Assembly: GCA_036345935.2 (NCBI GenBank)
Contig: JADWOT020001380.1
Location: 1-64,000 of the forward strand
Direction of reading: 5' to 3'
DNA length: 64,000 bases
From: Taenia hydatigena
Lineage: Eukaryota; Platyhelminthes; Cestoda; Cyclophyllidea; Taeniidae
The translations under genes were made by a program, and so were the position numbers. Below are positions 46,550 to 59,500 of the stretch, in pieces. The notes below the pieces were generated by a model. The model ran no database searches. It saw nothing but the letters and a program-made list of their open reading frames with translations, and was not told the origin of the DNA. How positions within the stretch are numbered: the stretch's first letter is position 1; every line of letters starts with the position of its first letter.

Positions 46550-49500
46550 TTACCTCATCGCGTAAGCTTAGCTTTTGTCCTTTTGTGCAAGACAGCCAAA
46601 GCGGAACAATAATATGCATCCACCCTTTCTTAGTTAGATTGGGATGCACAAAACCCCATTTGCAGATTTTGTCCATTAAAAAAAATTACGTTTTGTTAGA
46701 ATTTCGCCTCATGCTTACACTTGTATTCACAATCCCTTCGTCAAATAAAATCAAACCTACAACTGACCAAGTGAAGCGAAGCAAAGGAGTAAATGTTCCG
46801 CGACATCCATTTATGCACCTGCCCAGGCCACTCCGAATTAAACCACCTCAACAATACATCGGCTATGATGCAGAAAAGGAGTGCATCAGCACTTCCCATC
46901 CATCAATGAAGAAGGCAGACGAAAGTGTGGTCAACTGACACCAGGTGAATTAAATTAGCTCAGATGTGAATTATGCAGCAATGATTAACCGATCCCGAGA
47001 AAAGTCCTCAAAACTTCTTCTCACAGGACCATTGCGTTATTTACTTACATCTGCAGCTTCCAGACATCAATACGTTGGCATTGGCTACAACAAAATAGCA
47101 ATGATGACAAATGTGTGTGGAGCTTACTCATTTATTAACAGGTATACGTGAGCCTACAAGATCTGGGTCCCTCAATGAAGCCCAATGAAAATGCAACAAG
47201 CATTTGAATGGTTGCAACGTGACTCATTATATTTACACGACCGTCTGTTGTTTTGGTACAATCATCGTGTGATCTACAAGACACCAACCTAGCTTGAGCG
47301 TTGAGGACTGTATCATCGGAACCTAAACATCATCAGATATTCTGCTTCCGCTATGACCCAAGGTGATGCCACATGTATCCACCGATCTAATATAGGATTC
47401 TATTCCACTAAGCATCAGTGCATCATTAATTTATTGCGTCCAATGGTGGTGTTTAGGAAGAATCTTGATTTCCAGACGAAGAGCTCGTCTTACCCTCAGT
47501 GCATGAACAAGCACATTTGTGCCGAGTGTCAGCAATTAGCTGTCCTGCTCCCTAACGCGCTCATAGACGCAAATCATCTTTGCCATTTTACAGCTAGCCA
47601 TCTGATATAGATTGGGAAGAATTCGCAAGTGTCAGAGTGTTTTGAAGGGCTACAACAATATTTTACAAATAAACGAGTTCAAATACCACGCTCTTGTAAA
47701 TCTCGAAATTCTCAGATATGCTGAAATATTGGTAAAATTGTAGATATTATTGCTATAAAGTAAGGGTGAATGTGCTTGCTTTACAAATTGTAGCAGTTCA
47801 ACGCAGGGAGGTGTACAAGAAGAGTCTCAATGAGTCGCTTACAGCTGGCCAGAGGAGAGAGCCTGGTTGTGGGTCTAGAAAACTAAAGAGTTTCTGAGGC
47901 GCTAATCTGTAGCAGCTGAATGTTCTTTGGGTCTTTTCGCTGTGAAAACAGATTAGCAGATATGGGATGGTGCACGCAAGTACTGGGTCTGTGGATGTGG
48001 ATGTACTTTCAGTCGTCAAATCAATAGACGAAAATCCATTGATTGTGGCGACTGTAGGGTGTAAAGTTGAACTTCTGACGTAATCATTGCAGAATCAGTG
48101 GCAAACCTTTATAACAAATTGAGTCCACTTTTATCCGACGTATTTTTGACTTCCACAAGTCAACTGCTAGCATTCATGTAATTAATTCAGCATAGCCTTC
48201 TTAGTCCGAGGAGGAATGGTAGCATGATTCCACGCATGAAAGCTACCAAACTGATAAATTTCGTAATTTAGCGCTTGCTACCGTTCAATAGAGCACGGCT
48301 GATTCCATAGAAGTGTGATATTTGGTCAGCAGCAATCACGTAGTCGCCTGTCCAAGTGTTTGTGATTGCGAATGTGCCGTTTTAGCACTGTGCAATCATA
48401 AGCCATTTAAGGTGGTTGCTGGAGCACTGGAATGCAATACGCTCATCTTCTTCGTCGCAAAAAATGTCTATGCGTAGAATGGTGTGCGTCAATTAAAACA
48501 GTTGTGCGCGAAACTCAAGTTTGTCAGTTGCTTACTCTGAAAACGCTAGACGGCCTGCATATCAGGTCGGTGAGTTGGCACTGGCAGTCCGTGAGGAGGA
48601 CATAGTTTCCACTTCACATCAATACTCCACCAACTGCATGGCTCTCTTTCCCCAGCAGCCTAATACACAGTGCCCGTCCCTTAGATTTGATGTCTCTAAG
48701 CAGAATTCTGTCCTTCTAATGAATATATGCAAGGATGATGAAAGGGCAGACACAAATCTGGACAGCTAGGAATAATTCCATAAGGCAAAAGCCATCAGAA
48801 AATTGTTTGCTTTAAACTCACTGCCTGAAATCACACGATTTCTTATGTTTTAAAAGCTAATTTGTGCATCATTTGTAATCCAGTAAAAGTGCGAGAGGTC
48901 GAAATGATGGTAAAACAGTTGAATTGTGCCTTCTTGACTTCTAGGATCTGCAATTTTGCAATAGTAATGCATCGTATTATAATCCTTGTGGATCACTGGT
49001 TTTTCTCTGTGGAACTGATTTTACTTATTCCGTAACACAAATGCAGAAATAGGGAAAAGGCATGCAGATTGCCTATGTCTTTGCATTTTTACCATGTGAT
49101 TGTATGCGTGTGAGCTACTTCGTCGAATCTCTTGCTGAAAATTATTCAACGAAATCGTTATGCGCATAGAAATCGAGGACTTGACTACCACTCGACGACC
49201 ACCACCTCAAAGCAAAACATTTTGAGTAAAACCTACTTTCGACTACATCTAGAATTCATCCTGCTCTGCATAATGCACACCCGTCCCTAGAAGTCGTAAG
49301 ATCAGAGGCACCAAGGGCAATTTTGAGTCAGCTAGAGGAAATGAAGCATTCACCATTTGATGACCTCAATGTCCATGCTCCCCTTCAACTATTTGCCTGC
49401 CTTGTTATTGAAGTAGCCGAAAATTTTGATGTTAAAAATGGGCATGAAAATGGCAATGTATTTTGATAATACGCTGTTAGTGATAGTGGCCTGAACTAGA

Positions 49501-50315
49501 AGTTAAACACCTGGACACATGTTGAGAAGCGACTGATACGTGAGTTGCCTCTGAAGGCTTGCAAAGGTTGGAAGTGTAAGCTTAGATTTCAAATCCGCCT
49601 AAGGGGGCCTGTAGAGCGGGTATTGCAGTGGGCCTAAGTGGGAGCCAATTTTACTATGCTTAGGAAGAATGGAGTTAGTTACACGAGAGGAGAAGACAAA
49701 ACAGAAGAATTGTTGTGAACGTCACGCAAAGGGTGATTTTGACAGAGCTGAGCCGTAAAGTGTAACTCGAGCTGCAGAGGGGAGGATGGGGAGTGACGTC
49801 TGATAAGGTCATGATATTAAATCGCTTCACGGCGATGTCAATGATGCAAGAAGCATGTGATCTACTTTGCTAATTTACTAAACATTCGAAAAGAAGTATC
49901 TAAGGAAACTAGAAAGGTTGGTTAGTAGTCTTAGAACTCGACGGTGCGCCGATTTCTTATGTCGTGTGCATGCACGCTTCACCCACTTGACGTTAGTGGC
50001 AACTGCGGGAATGTCAAAAAGCGCAGAAGTCATCGCCCTTTCGTGTCAGTCGTTAGGTCAGTGATGGATCCGTCATTCGAACTGGATTGAAAATCAGTCG
50101 TGCGAAGCATTCTTGTGCAAGCTCGTTCTCACTCTTTCATTGCAACATCCGCAGGTCATCCTCAATGCCATTTACGTAATAACGTGTAAATGGATTTTTG
50201 GTTCGAGAATTGTTTGCACATTTCTTTTAAATTAGATGTCGACTTGCTAAGTTATCTTCATCAAGGTCGGTCTTTCCACAACATCAGGCCACGGGACCAG
50301 AACTTCTAGCCTTAC
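46550..50315. other. No recognised gene
   Basis: Short open frames only, the longest being 117 codons at 46585-46938 (plus), with no recognisable domain. Nothing else supported. Confidence 0.45.
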
Positions 50316-50392
50316 GACTCCAAGTGCGCCGCGTAATTTGTCGGCTGCAGTCAAAGGAACAGCAGCATCCGCCTGAAGATGATGCGCTGTTT
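50316..50392 (-). CDS. Isolated splice-bounded exon, unknown product
   Basis: 77 nt on the minus strand between an acceptor preceded by a T-rich run (ccaatttttatctcatcgatgctag) and donor GTAAGG. It encodes TAHHLQADAAVPLTAADKLR, then GALGV, entering with two bases of a split codon and leaving in phase 0. The composition is protein-like, and both splice sites are good. No neighbouring exon was found, so this rests on splice signals alone. Confidence 0.3.
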
Positions 50393-52740
50393 CTAGCATC
50401 GATGAGATAAAAATTGGTCTACAGCATCGGTGATTGCGTAAGAGGCAAAAGAGAGTTAACTGACTTTCCATCGTACGTTTTCAGTTGTTAGAATGAGGCT
50501 AATGCTTAAATGACTCGAACGGCACTAAATAGATTGTTGCCCATGCACCATGCAGCAATTTACCCAAGAATCTTCTACTGATATATTCACCGGGTGGGTC
50601 AAATATTACTGCTATGAAATGGATGCTTTTCACCATGCACCGCCGACACTTGGTGCATTTCGAAGCGTCGTATGCCTTCGCTATTGCAAATTTTCTGCTC
50701 CTCTTATTTGATTGACTTTTCGAATAGGCGACAAGGGATAGAAATTGTGAGGGGAAGAAGTGAAGTGGGGAGACGAGTTGATTTGATTTTATGCCGCATG
50801 GAATTGAGTTACGATTTGAGGTTAAGCAGGATTGTATCGTCGAACGACGGAAAAGGGTCACTCTCTCATGTGCTCTATCACATCTGATTAACCTTCTTTT
50901 GCCGCTTAAGATCAGTGGTTATTAGATGGTAAGGAAAATATTGGCGCATTTGCAGTCGTACAGATTCTCTAACTTATGGTATAATGATCGAAAATTGAAA
51001 CATAAGATGGTGACGCACTTCATTAATCACCACATCCCTTGCGTGTTGCCTGAGGGCAGCCTCAACCTATGGATGCTTAACCCGTTTTGTGAAACTAATC
51101 GCGTGCTTCACGGTCAATGCTTGTATGTTGAGATATGACCTTACCAGGTCGCCTCCATCCCACCTGATGTTGCATTTGAATCAATGTCTGAGCTAATAAA
51201 TGAAAGGTTACGTAAGTATCTTATTTTTAGTGTGGACAGAATAGGTTGGCCTTGTGGGTGAAGACTTCAGTGGAAGATGACGTTTAAGATTGCGAGTGAG
51301 TGCCATACACCAAGTGGATAGACGCCTGCTAAACAGTAGAACGCAGCGTTTGAAAGGAACATGACAATGTCGAAGAAGGCAGTGGCAGAGACAATAAGGT
51401 CGTTGCTCACTCTGACATTGCTAAGTAGCAGATAAGCTTGTAGGGATCTTTAACATCAATGCCATCATGCTGAATAACCGATGCAAGTAGAAAGTACCAT
51501 TCATCGCTGCCGTCCACCTTAGTTACTTGTTGATTTTAAGCGATTCAGCTACTTCAAGTTTGCATTTGCCATAGCGAGGTGCAGTCTTTAGACCTTCTCG
51601 ACGGTCGCCGCTTTTGCCCTCTTTTCAGACACAGAGTGCCTGACATCTGGGGAAAGTTAATGCATGGAACGGCGAATGCATTTAACATCCTATTAAGTGG
51701 GCTAAACTAACGTCTTTTTACGGTTATTAATGGCAATATAAGTTATTGGTGGCACTAGCTACAACTGAAATTGGCACTGCTGTTCTCCTACAATGCATCT
51801 TTGCAGTTAAGAGAAATCGACATCGTAGTTACTTCAAAAAAGTGATCTTGAGATACTACACTTTTTCGCGCATAAAAGTAAAAGCGCAGACAAAGTTCTA
51901 CCAGCTATGCACTTATTTCCAACCATTTCCGACTTCACTCATCTAGCCAAACGGAATCATCAGCATGCAAGCACTGCATTCGCTTTCAATAGGTGTCGCT
52001 CTTCAGTCCACATTCTTTGCCGAACTATAAAGCCTCATTATTTTAAGCTGTCACATCTTGCTACCTGCTTTTTGTCAACAGCAAGCACTTCGAGCCTTGG
52101 AGGTTCGTGAGTGAGGATGGTATGCGATGGGGTGACAAATACGACTGCAAGTGCAGGTACAATCCCGCCCTCGGTTTTTGCACCAACATTGCTTTATATA
52201 CGATTCAATGCAAGTCCACAGCAGTTCATTTGCCTTCCAACAGCGCAGGGTGGTACCTGGCGGGTGTATGGCCCATCACCATCGAGATCCCAGAGGTGTA
52301 GCTATTTGCAGCCTAAAACTGGAACGGCCTCAAGCACAAACCGCGTAAACAGATGGTGCGAATGAAAGGCTTGTGTACTGACCATGGGTTTGGCAACCCA
52401 CTACGGGAGTGGCATCGATGCAGCACACCACCCTACATCAACTCCCAATGCTTAATGCTCGAGATGTTTCTGATGCCGTTGTGTTGATGTAGAACAGGTT
52501 TGCAATGTATCTGATGGCGCGCAGCGATATTCGAGCCGTCGGAGCGACGAACTACAAAGCAATCGAGAGTCTAGAGCGCTAGCTTGCGACCCATTTCTGA
52601 AACTCGTGAGCGCGATGGCACACGCGCCAACTGTCTAGACGTCTTTAGCTTCAGGGACGTCAGAAGTAATTACACACTCAATCGTCGGCATTACGGTGCT
52701 AAATAAATGTGCTCAATGTCGAAAATGTGAGGGAGGACAC
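50393..52740. other. No recognised gene
   Basis: Includes a 120-codon minus frame (50499-50861) without motif or splice support. Nothing else noted. Confidence 0.45.
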
Positions 52741-52822
52741 CGTTGCGAGCAGAATTCGAACCTGCGCAGAGACTTTCTAGTGGATATTTGGTCCATTGCA
52801 TTCACTTGCTCTGTACGACTAG
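52741..52822 (-). pseudogene. tRNA-Ser pseudogene
   Basis: 82 nt, the right length for a tRNA with a long variable arm. On the minus strand it reads TAGTCGT...GCAATGGAC, then a variable arm (TAGAAAGTCTCT), then GCGCAGGTTCGAATTCTGC, the T-arm/B-box characteristic of tRNA-Ser. The D-arm no longer matches TGGCCGAGTGG. Position 33 is C rather than T, the anticodon position reads AAA (not serine), and the acceptor arms do not pair. It is non-functional as a tRNA. A SINE head derived from tRNA-Ser is an alternative. Confidence 0.65.
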
Positions 52823-55800
52823 GCGTGCAGTCAGAGCCAGGTTAACAATGTTACATAAGCCTTAGCGCGATAGATGCGAAACGCGTCAATTTGAACAGGT
52901 CTAACATCAGAACCGATTCCTTCGGGTTGCTAATTGTAAACACCGTAAAAATGGTCAGTGGGCTTGGGAGCGCTATTTACAATATTAATTTTACTCAAGA
53001 AAGATGTGATGGGGAATTACATCTCCAGTGCATTGCCAGCCCCAAGACTGCTGATGCAAATTTCCGAGGAGGAAGGCGAGAAGATGCAATTCCCATCATT
53101 TAACAAGTTATACGGCATGCGTGATTTTGCACACTCCTTAGTTGTCATTGCCATGCTGTCAATGCTAAGTATCATTGTTTTCCTTGGAACACGTTTGATT
53201 AATAACAGAAGATTGAAGGTGGAATTTCGATGCATTGTATTAACGAAGCAACCAGAGCTAATCTCGTAAAGCGTCAACTCGGTCCCCACTTTACTAGTAC
53301 AGAAAGCGGTCACACGCAATGATAGCCCAGTGGTTGGTGATAGTGGTTACGCATTCGCCGCAGTTTGGCAAATAGTGAGGTTGATTAAACTTGCGTCCAT
53401 GTACTAGTAGAACAAGCATGAAATGCTTGAAAAAACTCATCCAAGGCCTTTTCCTGTCTTAGTTTGCATTAAAAAAAATTAAAGACACTTTTATAGAATC
53501 ATAACCAAAGCGCTGTAAGTGCTGTGCGTGAACGTCTCTTGCACTCTCATCGTCCTACGATAACGAGATCTTAAGTTATAGAACTACTTTACTTGATCAT
53601 GTAATAATTACTACTCCTCATTAAAATTTGCCCATTAGCATGCGTTCTTTAATAATGGAAAGTTCTTATTGACAATGAGATGGCAGCTACCATCCCTAAG
53701 GATGCAAACTTAATTCACGTTAAGTCCAAACGTGGTGCTAGAAACTGTTTTAGCATTTGCTATAAAGCAAACCAAAACGTGCTGCTGACTCGGGTTGTCC
53801 TCGTTCCTGGAAAGTGCCCCACCAGGAAGTCAGACCATTCGTGTCTGATGTCGGACAGATGTGATTTAGCACAGTGGTGGGACTTGCGTGTACGGGTACG
53901 TCCTCCTACCCATGGAGTTCGCAGAAGACTGGTCCTGAGTGTGAGGCAGTCAAGCAAGAATAATTTTGGTGACGGATTGGCGAAAGATTTGGAGTGATTA
54001 TTAGCCGACCTACAAGCGCATTCTGAAAAGGCTCGGTAAGGGCGCAATCTTTTGAGGGTTTAACGAATTATTCAGAAAAGCACGTCTGCAAAATCACTTT
54101 CGTTAAGTAATTGGGTTCAGTAAGAGCCTGCTCCAAGGAACTTGATGCAAATAAACTAAAACTGTCGCAGAGATATGCGTAATCATTCATCTACCAACAT
54201 TTGATGACACAAAAGATGCTAGCGAAATGCGGTGATTGGAAGGAAAGTAGAATTCACGATTCTTCTTCTGCACTCCACTGGAGAGGCAGGTTAAGGCAAC
54301 GAGGCGAAATCAGAACAATGCAGAATGTCCCGACCCTGACCTAATGGCACATATGCCCACATGGTAAATGGGTAAAACATCAGCATTTCGTAGCCAACAC
54401 ATCAAAGTCACTCCACCAGCCGGTCGTTGGCCCTATGATCAGCACACGTGCCTACTAACCATACCATCTTTTAAAATGCCTGTTGTCAAATTGTTTTAGT
54501 GAAGCTGAGTTTGCTACGTTTATTGAGTCTAATCGATAGCGATAGGCCAGCCGCATTCAACTTCGCATTGCGCTCATTGCATTTTGTACCGTGTTTGATG
54601 GATGCTGAGCAATACGCCATGGATTCGAGTCGGATTAAGATTAACACAATGATGAGAAGCAACCTGAAGCTTACATTGCAGCGACGTTTGCAGCCTTAGT
54701 TGTTACTCCTCCGCACGTCTTCCCGCTTACTGAATGGCATAGTTGATCTGACTGCCTGTGTCCAACAAAAGTGCAGCAGTATAAGTAATTGACACGGAAA
54801 AGAGAAGATTTATGGATTTAAATTATGTGACATGTTAAAAAGAGCTGATTATAGGCGCGATAAGGGAATGTCGTATAGAACAAAGTCCTTAAGTTGAGGT
54901 AACTTAGCACAGGGAATAGTTTGAGATCATTCAACCAGTTAGCAAGGTCATGGCTCCCCGAAGCTTCCTCTCAGGCGAAAGAAGATCTATCACATGAAAG
55001 AAACACATTTGTTTAGTTAACAGAAAGAGAATTCGGGGTGCTAGCATGCTCTAAAGACCAGTTCACCTAATGATAACAAAACAGCCAACCACTGCCGCGC
55101 AATCTTGATCAATGTGCATGCAGTGGAGCTTCGAAGTGTTACGCAATCTACAGTCGAGTGGACTCTGCAGAATTCAGCCAGTGCAAGCGCTTAGGCGAAG
55201 GAAGTGTAGTTCCTCCTCTGTGTTGTCTATTCATTTCGAGGATTCCATGGTGTAAACGGCTTGTTGCGGACTCCATTTAAGACAGTTAGTTGGTAGCAGG
55301 AATCTCTCACCTCAATTTTACGCCTTTCGCAGAAGACAAACCAGGAATGAAATATCGACAATACTGAGGTATAATTAAATGGATAAGTAAATGATGTGTG
55401 TGGATTCGAAAGCAGAATTTTGCGCCTTCCATTTAGTCAAGATGCTGCAGACCAGCATGAAACTTACGGTATAAAAACACCCAACTTTTGTGTTTCTAGG
55501 GAGAAGAGGGTAAATGCGTGCAAGGCCATATGTAGTCTGAATCAACAGGGAAAGAAGGGAATGCGGTGAGATGCCTGCTAACATGAAGAGTCGTTAACGT
55601 GTGCCACGTAACATCAACCCACAGCAAATTATCTGGGCCTAAAGCTCTTAAACAGGGAAGATAACCTGTCTTTTCTACCAATGTTTCAATCCAGCGGTGA
55701 ATAACCATCTTTCTCCTTTCCTAAGACACAGTATGATGCATTTAAAATTCTAGGCCAGTAGTTTGGCGTGTTTGCATCGCTGTTTACTCGATAACGGCAA

Positions 55801-56047
55801 CAAATAAGCATCGTTGGGCGAATTCTGACACACTGCTGCCACTGAACAAGGAACATAAGTAGTAGGCGCAGCCAAAACAACGTATCTTAACTAGGTTTTT
55901 GCGTGAGCACCATTACACCTTTTGAGTGTAGACACAGATGGTATTGAAGCTAGTTGATGACAATCATGGTGAGAATCGGCGTCAGGCGCATTAGAGTGCC
56001 AATTAGGTAAAAGACACAGCTGTGCTACTTATATCGCTCATGAGTAG
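52823..56047. other. No recognised gene
   Basis: Open frames on both strands around 52958-53319 and 53680-54047 overlap one another and show no domain. A possible short exon ending ATTAG/GTAAAAG near 56008 (MTIMVRIGVRRIRVPI) might precede the exons at 56.05 kb, but its phase does not fit. Confidence 0.4.
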
Positions 56048-56244
56048 CACTCAATACGGCAGTGGCCAGTATTTCATTAGCCCTCCGTAAAGGTCATCAT
56101 CACCCACCCCTAATCTTTTACAGTATTTTGGTTCTTTGGTCTCCTTGTGGTCCACTTCGCTTGCTCTGTCACATTCCTCTCCAACATCGCTGGCGAATTA
56201 GTCACCCTATTCACAGGGAAAAATTGTGCACCGACACCAGATAA
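56048..56244 (+). CDS. Putative membrane-protein exons
   Basis: Exon 56048-56086 joins exon 56124-56244 across a 37-nt intron (CCTCC/GTAAAG ... taatcttttacag). The donor after the second exon is AATAA-free and consensus-perfect (GATAA/GTAAGT). Joined, they read a hydrophobic VASISLALLFWFFGLLVVHF, then SNIAGELVTLFTGKNCAPTP. That is one long transmembrane segment or a hairpin of two. Family not recognised. The 5' acceptor (near 56044-56047) is weak. Confidence rests on two good splice sites and an unusually hydrophobic frame. Confidence 0.4.
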
Positions 56245-56348
56245 GTAAGTCTGACAGAACGAGGCAAGTGTCGGTACAATGTTCTGCATTTTACGCATCA
56301 AAGTGGCATCGGTAATATTGGCATCGAATATGTGGTCTATTTTTGTAG

Positions 56349-56507
56349 GCGGTGTCTAATTCTAACGCAAATGCTTGGCTTGTGATACCGCTGCACCTCA
56401 CGCCCATTGCCTACGAAGCTGTCACACGGCTTTTCGTTGTGCGCCATACTGTTTTCGTAAACACGTCGCCTTTGAAGAGCAACACACATGAAATTGAGAA
56501 GCGTTAA
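56349..56507 (+). CDS. Putative terminal exon, unknown product
   Basis: After a strong tctatttttgtag acceptor, a 52-codon frame runs to TAA, reading AVSNSNANAWLVIPLHLTPI and on to EAVTRLFVV...EIEKR. It lies 104 nt after the donor of the membrane-protein exon. That donor leaves phase 2 while this frame needs phase 0, so either a micro-exon is missing or the two are unrelated. No polyadenylation signal is obvious nearby. Confidence 0.3.
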   Translation, partial: AVSNSNANAWLVIPLHLTPIAYEAVTRLFVVRHTVFVNTSPLKSNTHEIEKR

Positions 56508-59500
56508 ATATGACTAGATCTTGAGGATGGTACCTTCACTCCAAACACCCTGAATTCCACCAAAATATGAGCAAAACACCGCACCAATTACTAAACCATT
56601 CGAAGTGTTAGCACCATGCAGAGGGAGACCTGATAGCTCCGATTTGAGGTAACTCCACTAATGCAGTGTGGGCAGATATGGCCTCCTCCCATTGCCACAC
56701 ATTCCCTTAAACACCCAGAAGTAGAGCACAAAACCACTTCGGCGAATTCAGGCCCACGTCTAAAAGAATGCTAAGCATTTTAAGAAAATTGAAGCGGTTC
56801 AGGTGTCCTTCTTGTCAATAATGTTCGAAGCTACTCTCCATTGCGCCAGCTGATACAATCGAGGAGACACGATATGCTTGATCTCGGTGTTGATACTGAA
56901 GACATGGGAGCTACTGTCACCAATTGGGGTGAATTTGCGACTAATTCGACTTCGGCCCAGTAAATTTAAGCATGTTAAGCAGGAGTACTTCAGTAATGCG
57001 ACGGATTCGTAGAAGATAATGTTGAGTCGGTGCAGGTTTGATTGCGGACGGATGGAACCAGGCCTAAGTTGGCTACGTCCACAGTCGCTAAAATTTGCCA
57101 ACTTTCTACTACTGCCTTACGCAACTGTTACATAACGTGTAATAACAGTTTGGAATTAAACTTAAGATTCTGACTTGGCGTTAACTTTGCCTAATATGCA
57201 AATGCCCGTCAAAAGCCTTCCTACAGGCACCCACAGCAAACAAATGCTGATGTTAGCCTCACCGATACTGCATTGCTCACATTTGTACAAGTGCCTCTGT
57301 GAAGGCGCCTGCGCATGTCGGCCGATTAATTGACTACTTCGCAGTGAAAATGCCTCAGCCCCTTCTCTCGACCACTGCCCGCCTCTCTGCTATCCAACAC
57401 GTCTGCCTTCTCTCCCAGCATGTGGTCGGCTATAGTACCATCAAAATTTCATGCCAAGCGTGTCAACAACAAAGTGAAGTGTAAGAACTTCGAGAAGGGC
57501 GGTGGAAGTAGGGAATAAAGGTAGCTAGAGAGAAGCCGTAGGACACTTTTGTTTAGTCTACTTCGCATGAATGATTCCCCCAATCAATCATATTTGAAAG
57601 GCAAAAATATTATCACCGAGTTCTCAAACCACTTCCTTTTTAAACCCATTGCACTTTAACTCGCTGTTATTCAGTTTAAGCTCTTACCTAGTCTTTGATA
57701 ACAATGAAAACGATTGTCGTTATTTGCTGTTCCCAAACAAAATACCACTGCAGTAGAAACCAGGCCTTCCATCACCAATTAAGGAAAGAATTAGAAGCTT
57801 AAAGCATCTGCTTTAGCAAGCTTGACTTTTGAAGACTCAGGAAATCATCCTCGGAGGTAGTAGAAGATTGGTTTAAGACAAAACTAGTAAGCAAAAGCTT
57901 GAAATCAAGAAGATGCTTGAGCTTCGTAAGGGTCCGCTTAGCGAAGCACGAGGTCCGCTGCACCTCGCATCCTGTCGTTCGTCTAATTACCCCTTAACTA
58001 ATCTATCTTTTTTTCTTACACTCATTGCTTAGAAAAGCTTGTCATGCAAATCTCACACCCTTCGCTTACCTAAGGACTGTTCTCGTAGGTTTTGTTTCAA
58101 CCTAACATCCATCGTTCACATCTAACGCAACATACAGAGAAGGGTCATTAGGGTGGGACCACACTCTGCTCCCTTTTGGTGAAACAAGATGCTCCATCTT
58201 TATGCACAGGCGATGATCGCGCGGCTGGCATGTGGATTGAAATTCTTCGGACTCTAAAGGTGCCTAGCGTAATGCACTGGCGTAGCGTAAGGGAAAACTG
58301 AAATTGGCCTCTGCAGCAATATGGGTCATACTCGCAATTTCTACTTGACGGACTTTATGTTGCGTACCGCTAAGATCACACCAGTTTATTAAAGCATTGC
58401 GATACTCTGATTTTGGAGTTGCTGTAAAACTGCGCATGGAGAAACAATGTCTCAAAAATCTAAGGAAAATATTTAAGCATGTATTGGCACGACTCATCAC
58501 ATCAAGAAACGCTTCAGCCGCAAAATCTTATTAGCGTTTGAACGGCATCAATTTAGTGTTAAGTTATAAAAACCTCAGTGCAAGTATTTGCACTACAGTC
58601 TATTTATTGTTACCACAGTTTCGATATAGCGTTCATCCGATTAACCGACTTCCTACTTCCATAATTGGGTTTCCTTTCAATGCACAAGAAAAGACATCCA
58701 TTTTGCTATTAACGCTTTTTATGGCACTATTGAATCAACTACTTTGATTTATAACTGCATCGCACTTATACGCCAAGGTAGCAGCCTTTTGTACTTCCTT
58801 TGAAGTAGCGATCCGTTGCTGAAGAAATCAAATTTGACATTTGGCGTGAGGTCTATTTACGGGCGTGCGTTATAGTATGCGTCAAGAATTGCCATGCAAA
58901 AGCAAATTCGTTCCTTAACAAAAATGTATAGAAATACGAATTCGCAAGCCCTGGGCATCCGACTGAATCAGGTTAAAATTTTTCTTCGCAGTCTTTGCTC
59001 CGTTTACACCTGCAATTAGTGAGAAAGCACTTAAGAAACGAATAAAGACAGAGGCATGCATCATTTGTATTCATCACAATTAATCTGCCTTTATCCGCGA
59101 GGTTTGCCTTATCACTTTTAAACCAAGCGAATTCGTTGAACCCCTTTAAGCTATTGTGGAAGGCAAGTCACGAGTTGACACTTTTATCAGCTTTTCTACT
59201 ATATCTTTGTAAGAAACCTGTCTCAAGTTCAACAGTGCGGAGCTAACTTCCTGAATGGCAGCCAATCAATCCGCCACGCTTGAGAGATGCACTAGGGTGA
59301 GTTGACGAAGGAGCACCTATATTCTCGACTATTTACACGTTCCTGCTGAATAAAATGTGACATTTAGTAATTCTTTAAGGAAGGAAATCTCTAACTATCA
59401 AAACCATTTATGCCATTCTAATGGGACGCAACTGGGATGCTGAAATTCTGCTAACTTCTTCACTTTTGCTTTTCCAAGTCGCCAAAAGATTTTGCATGTT

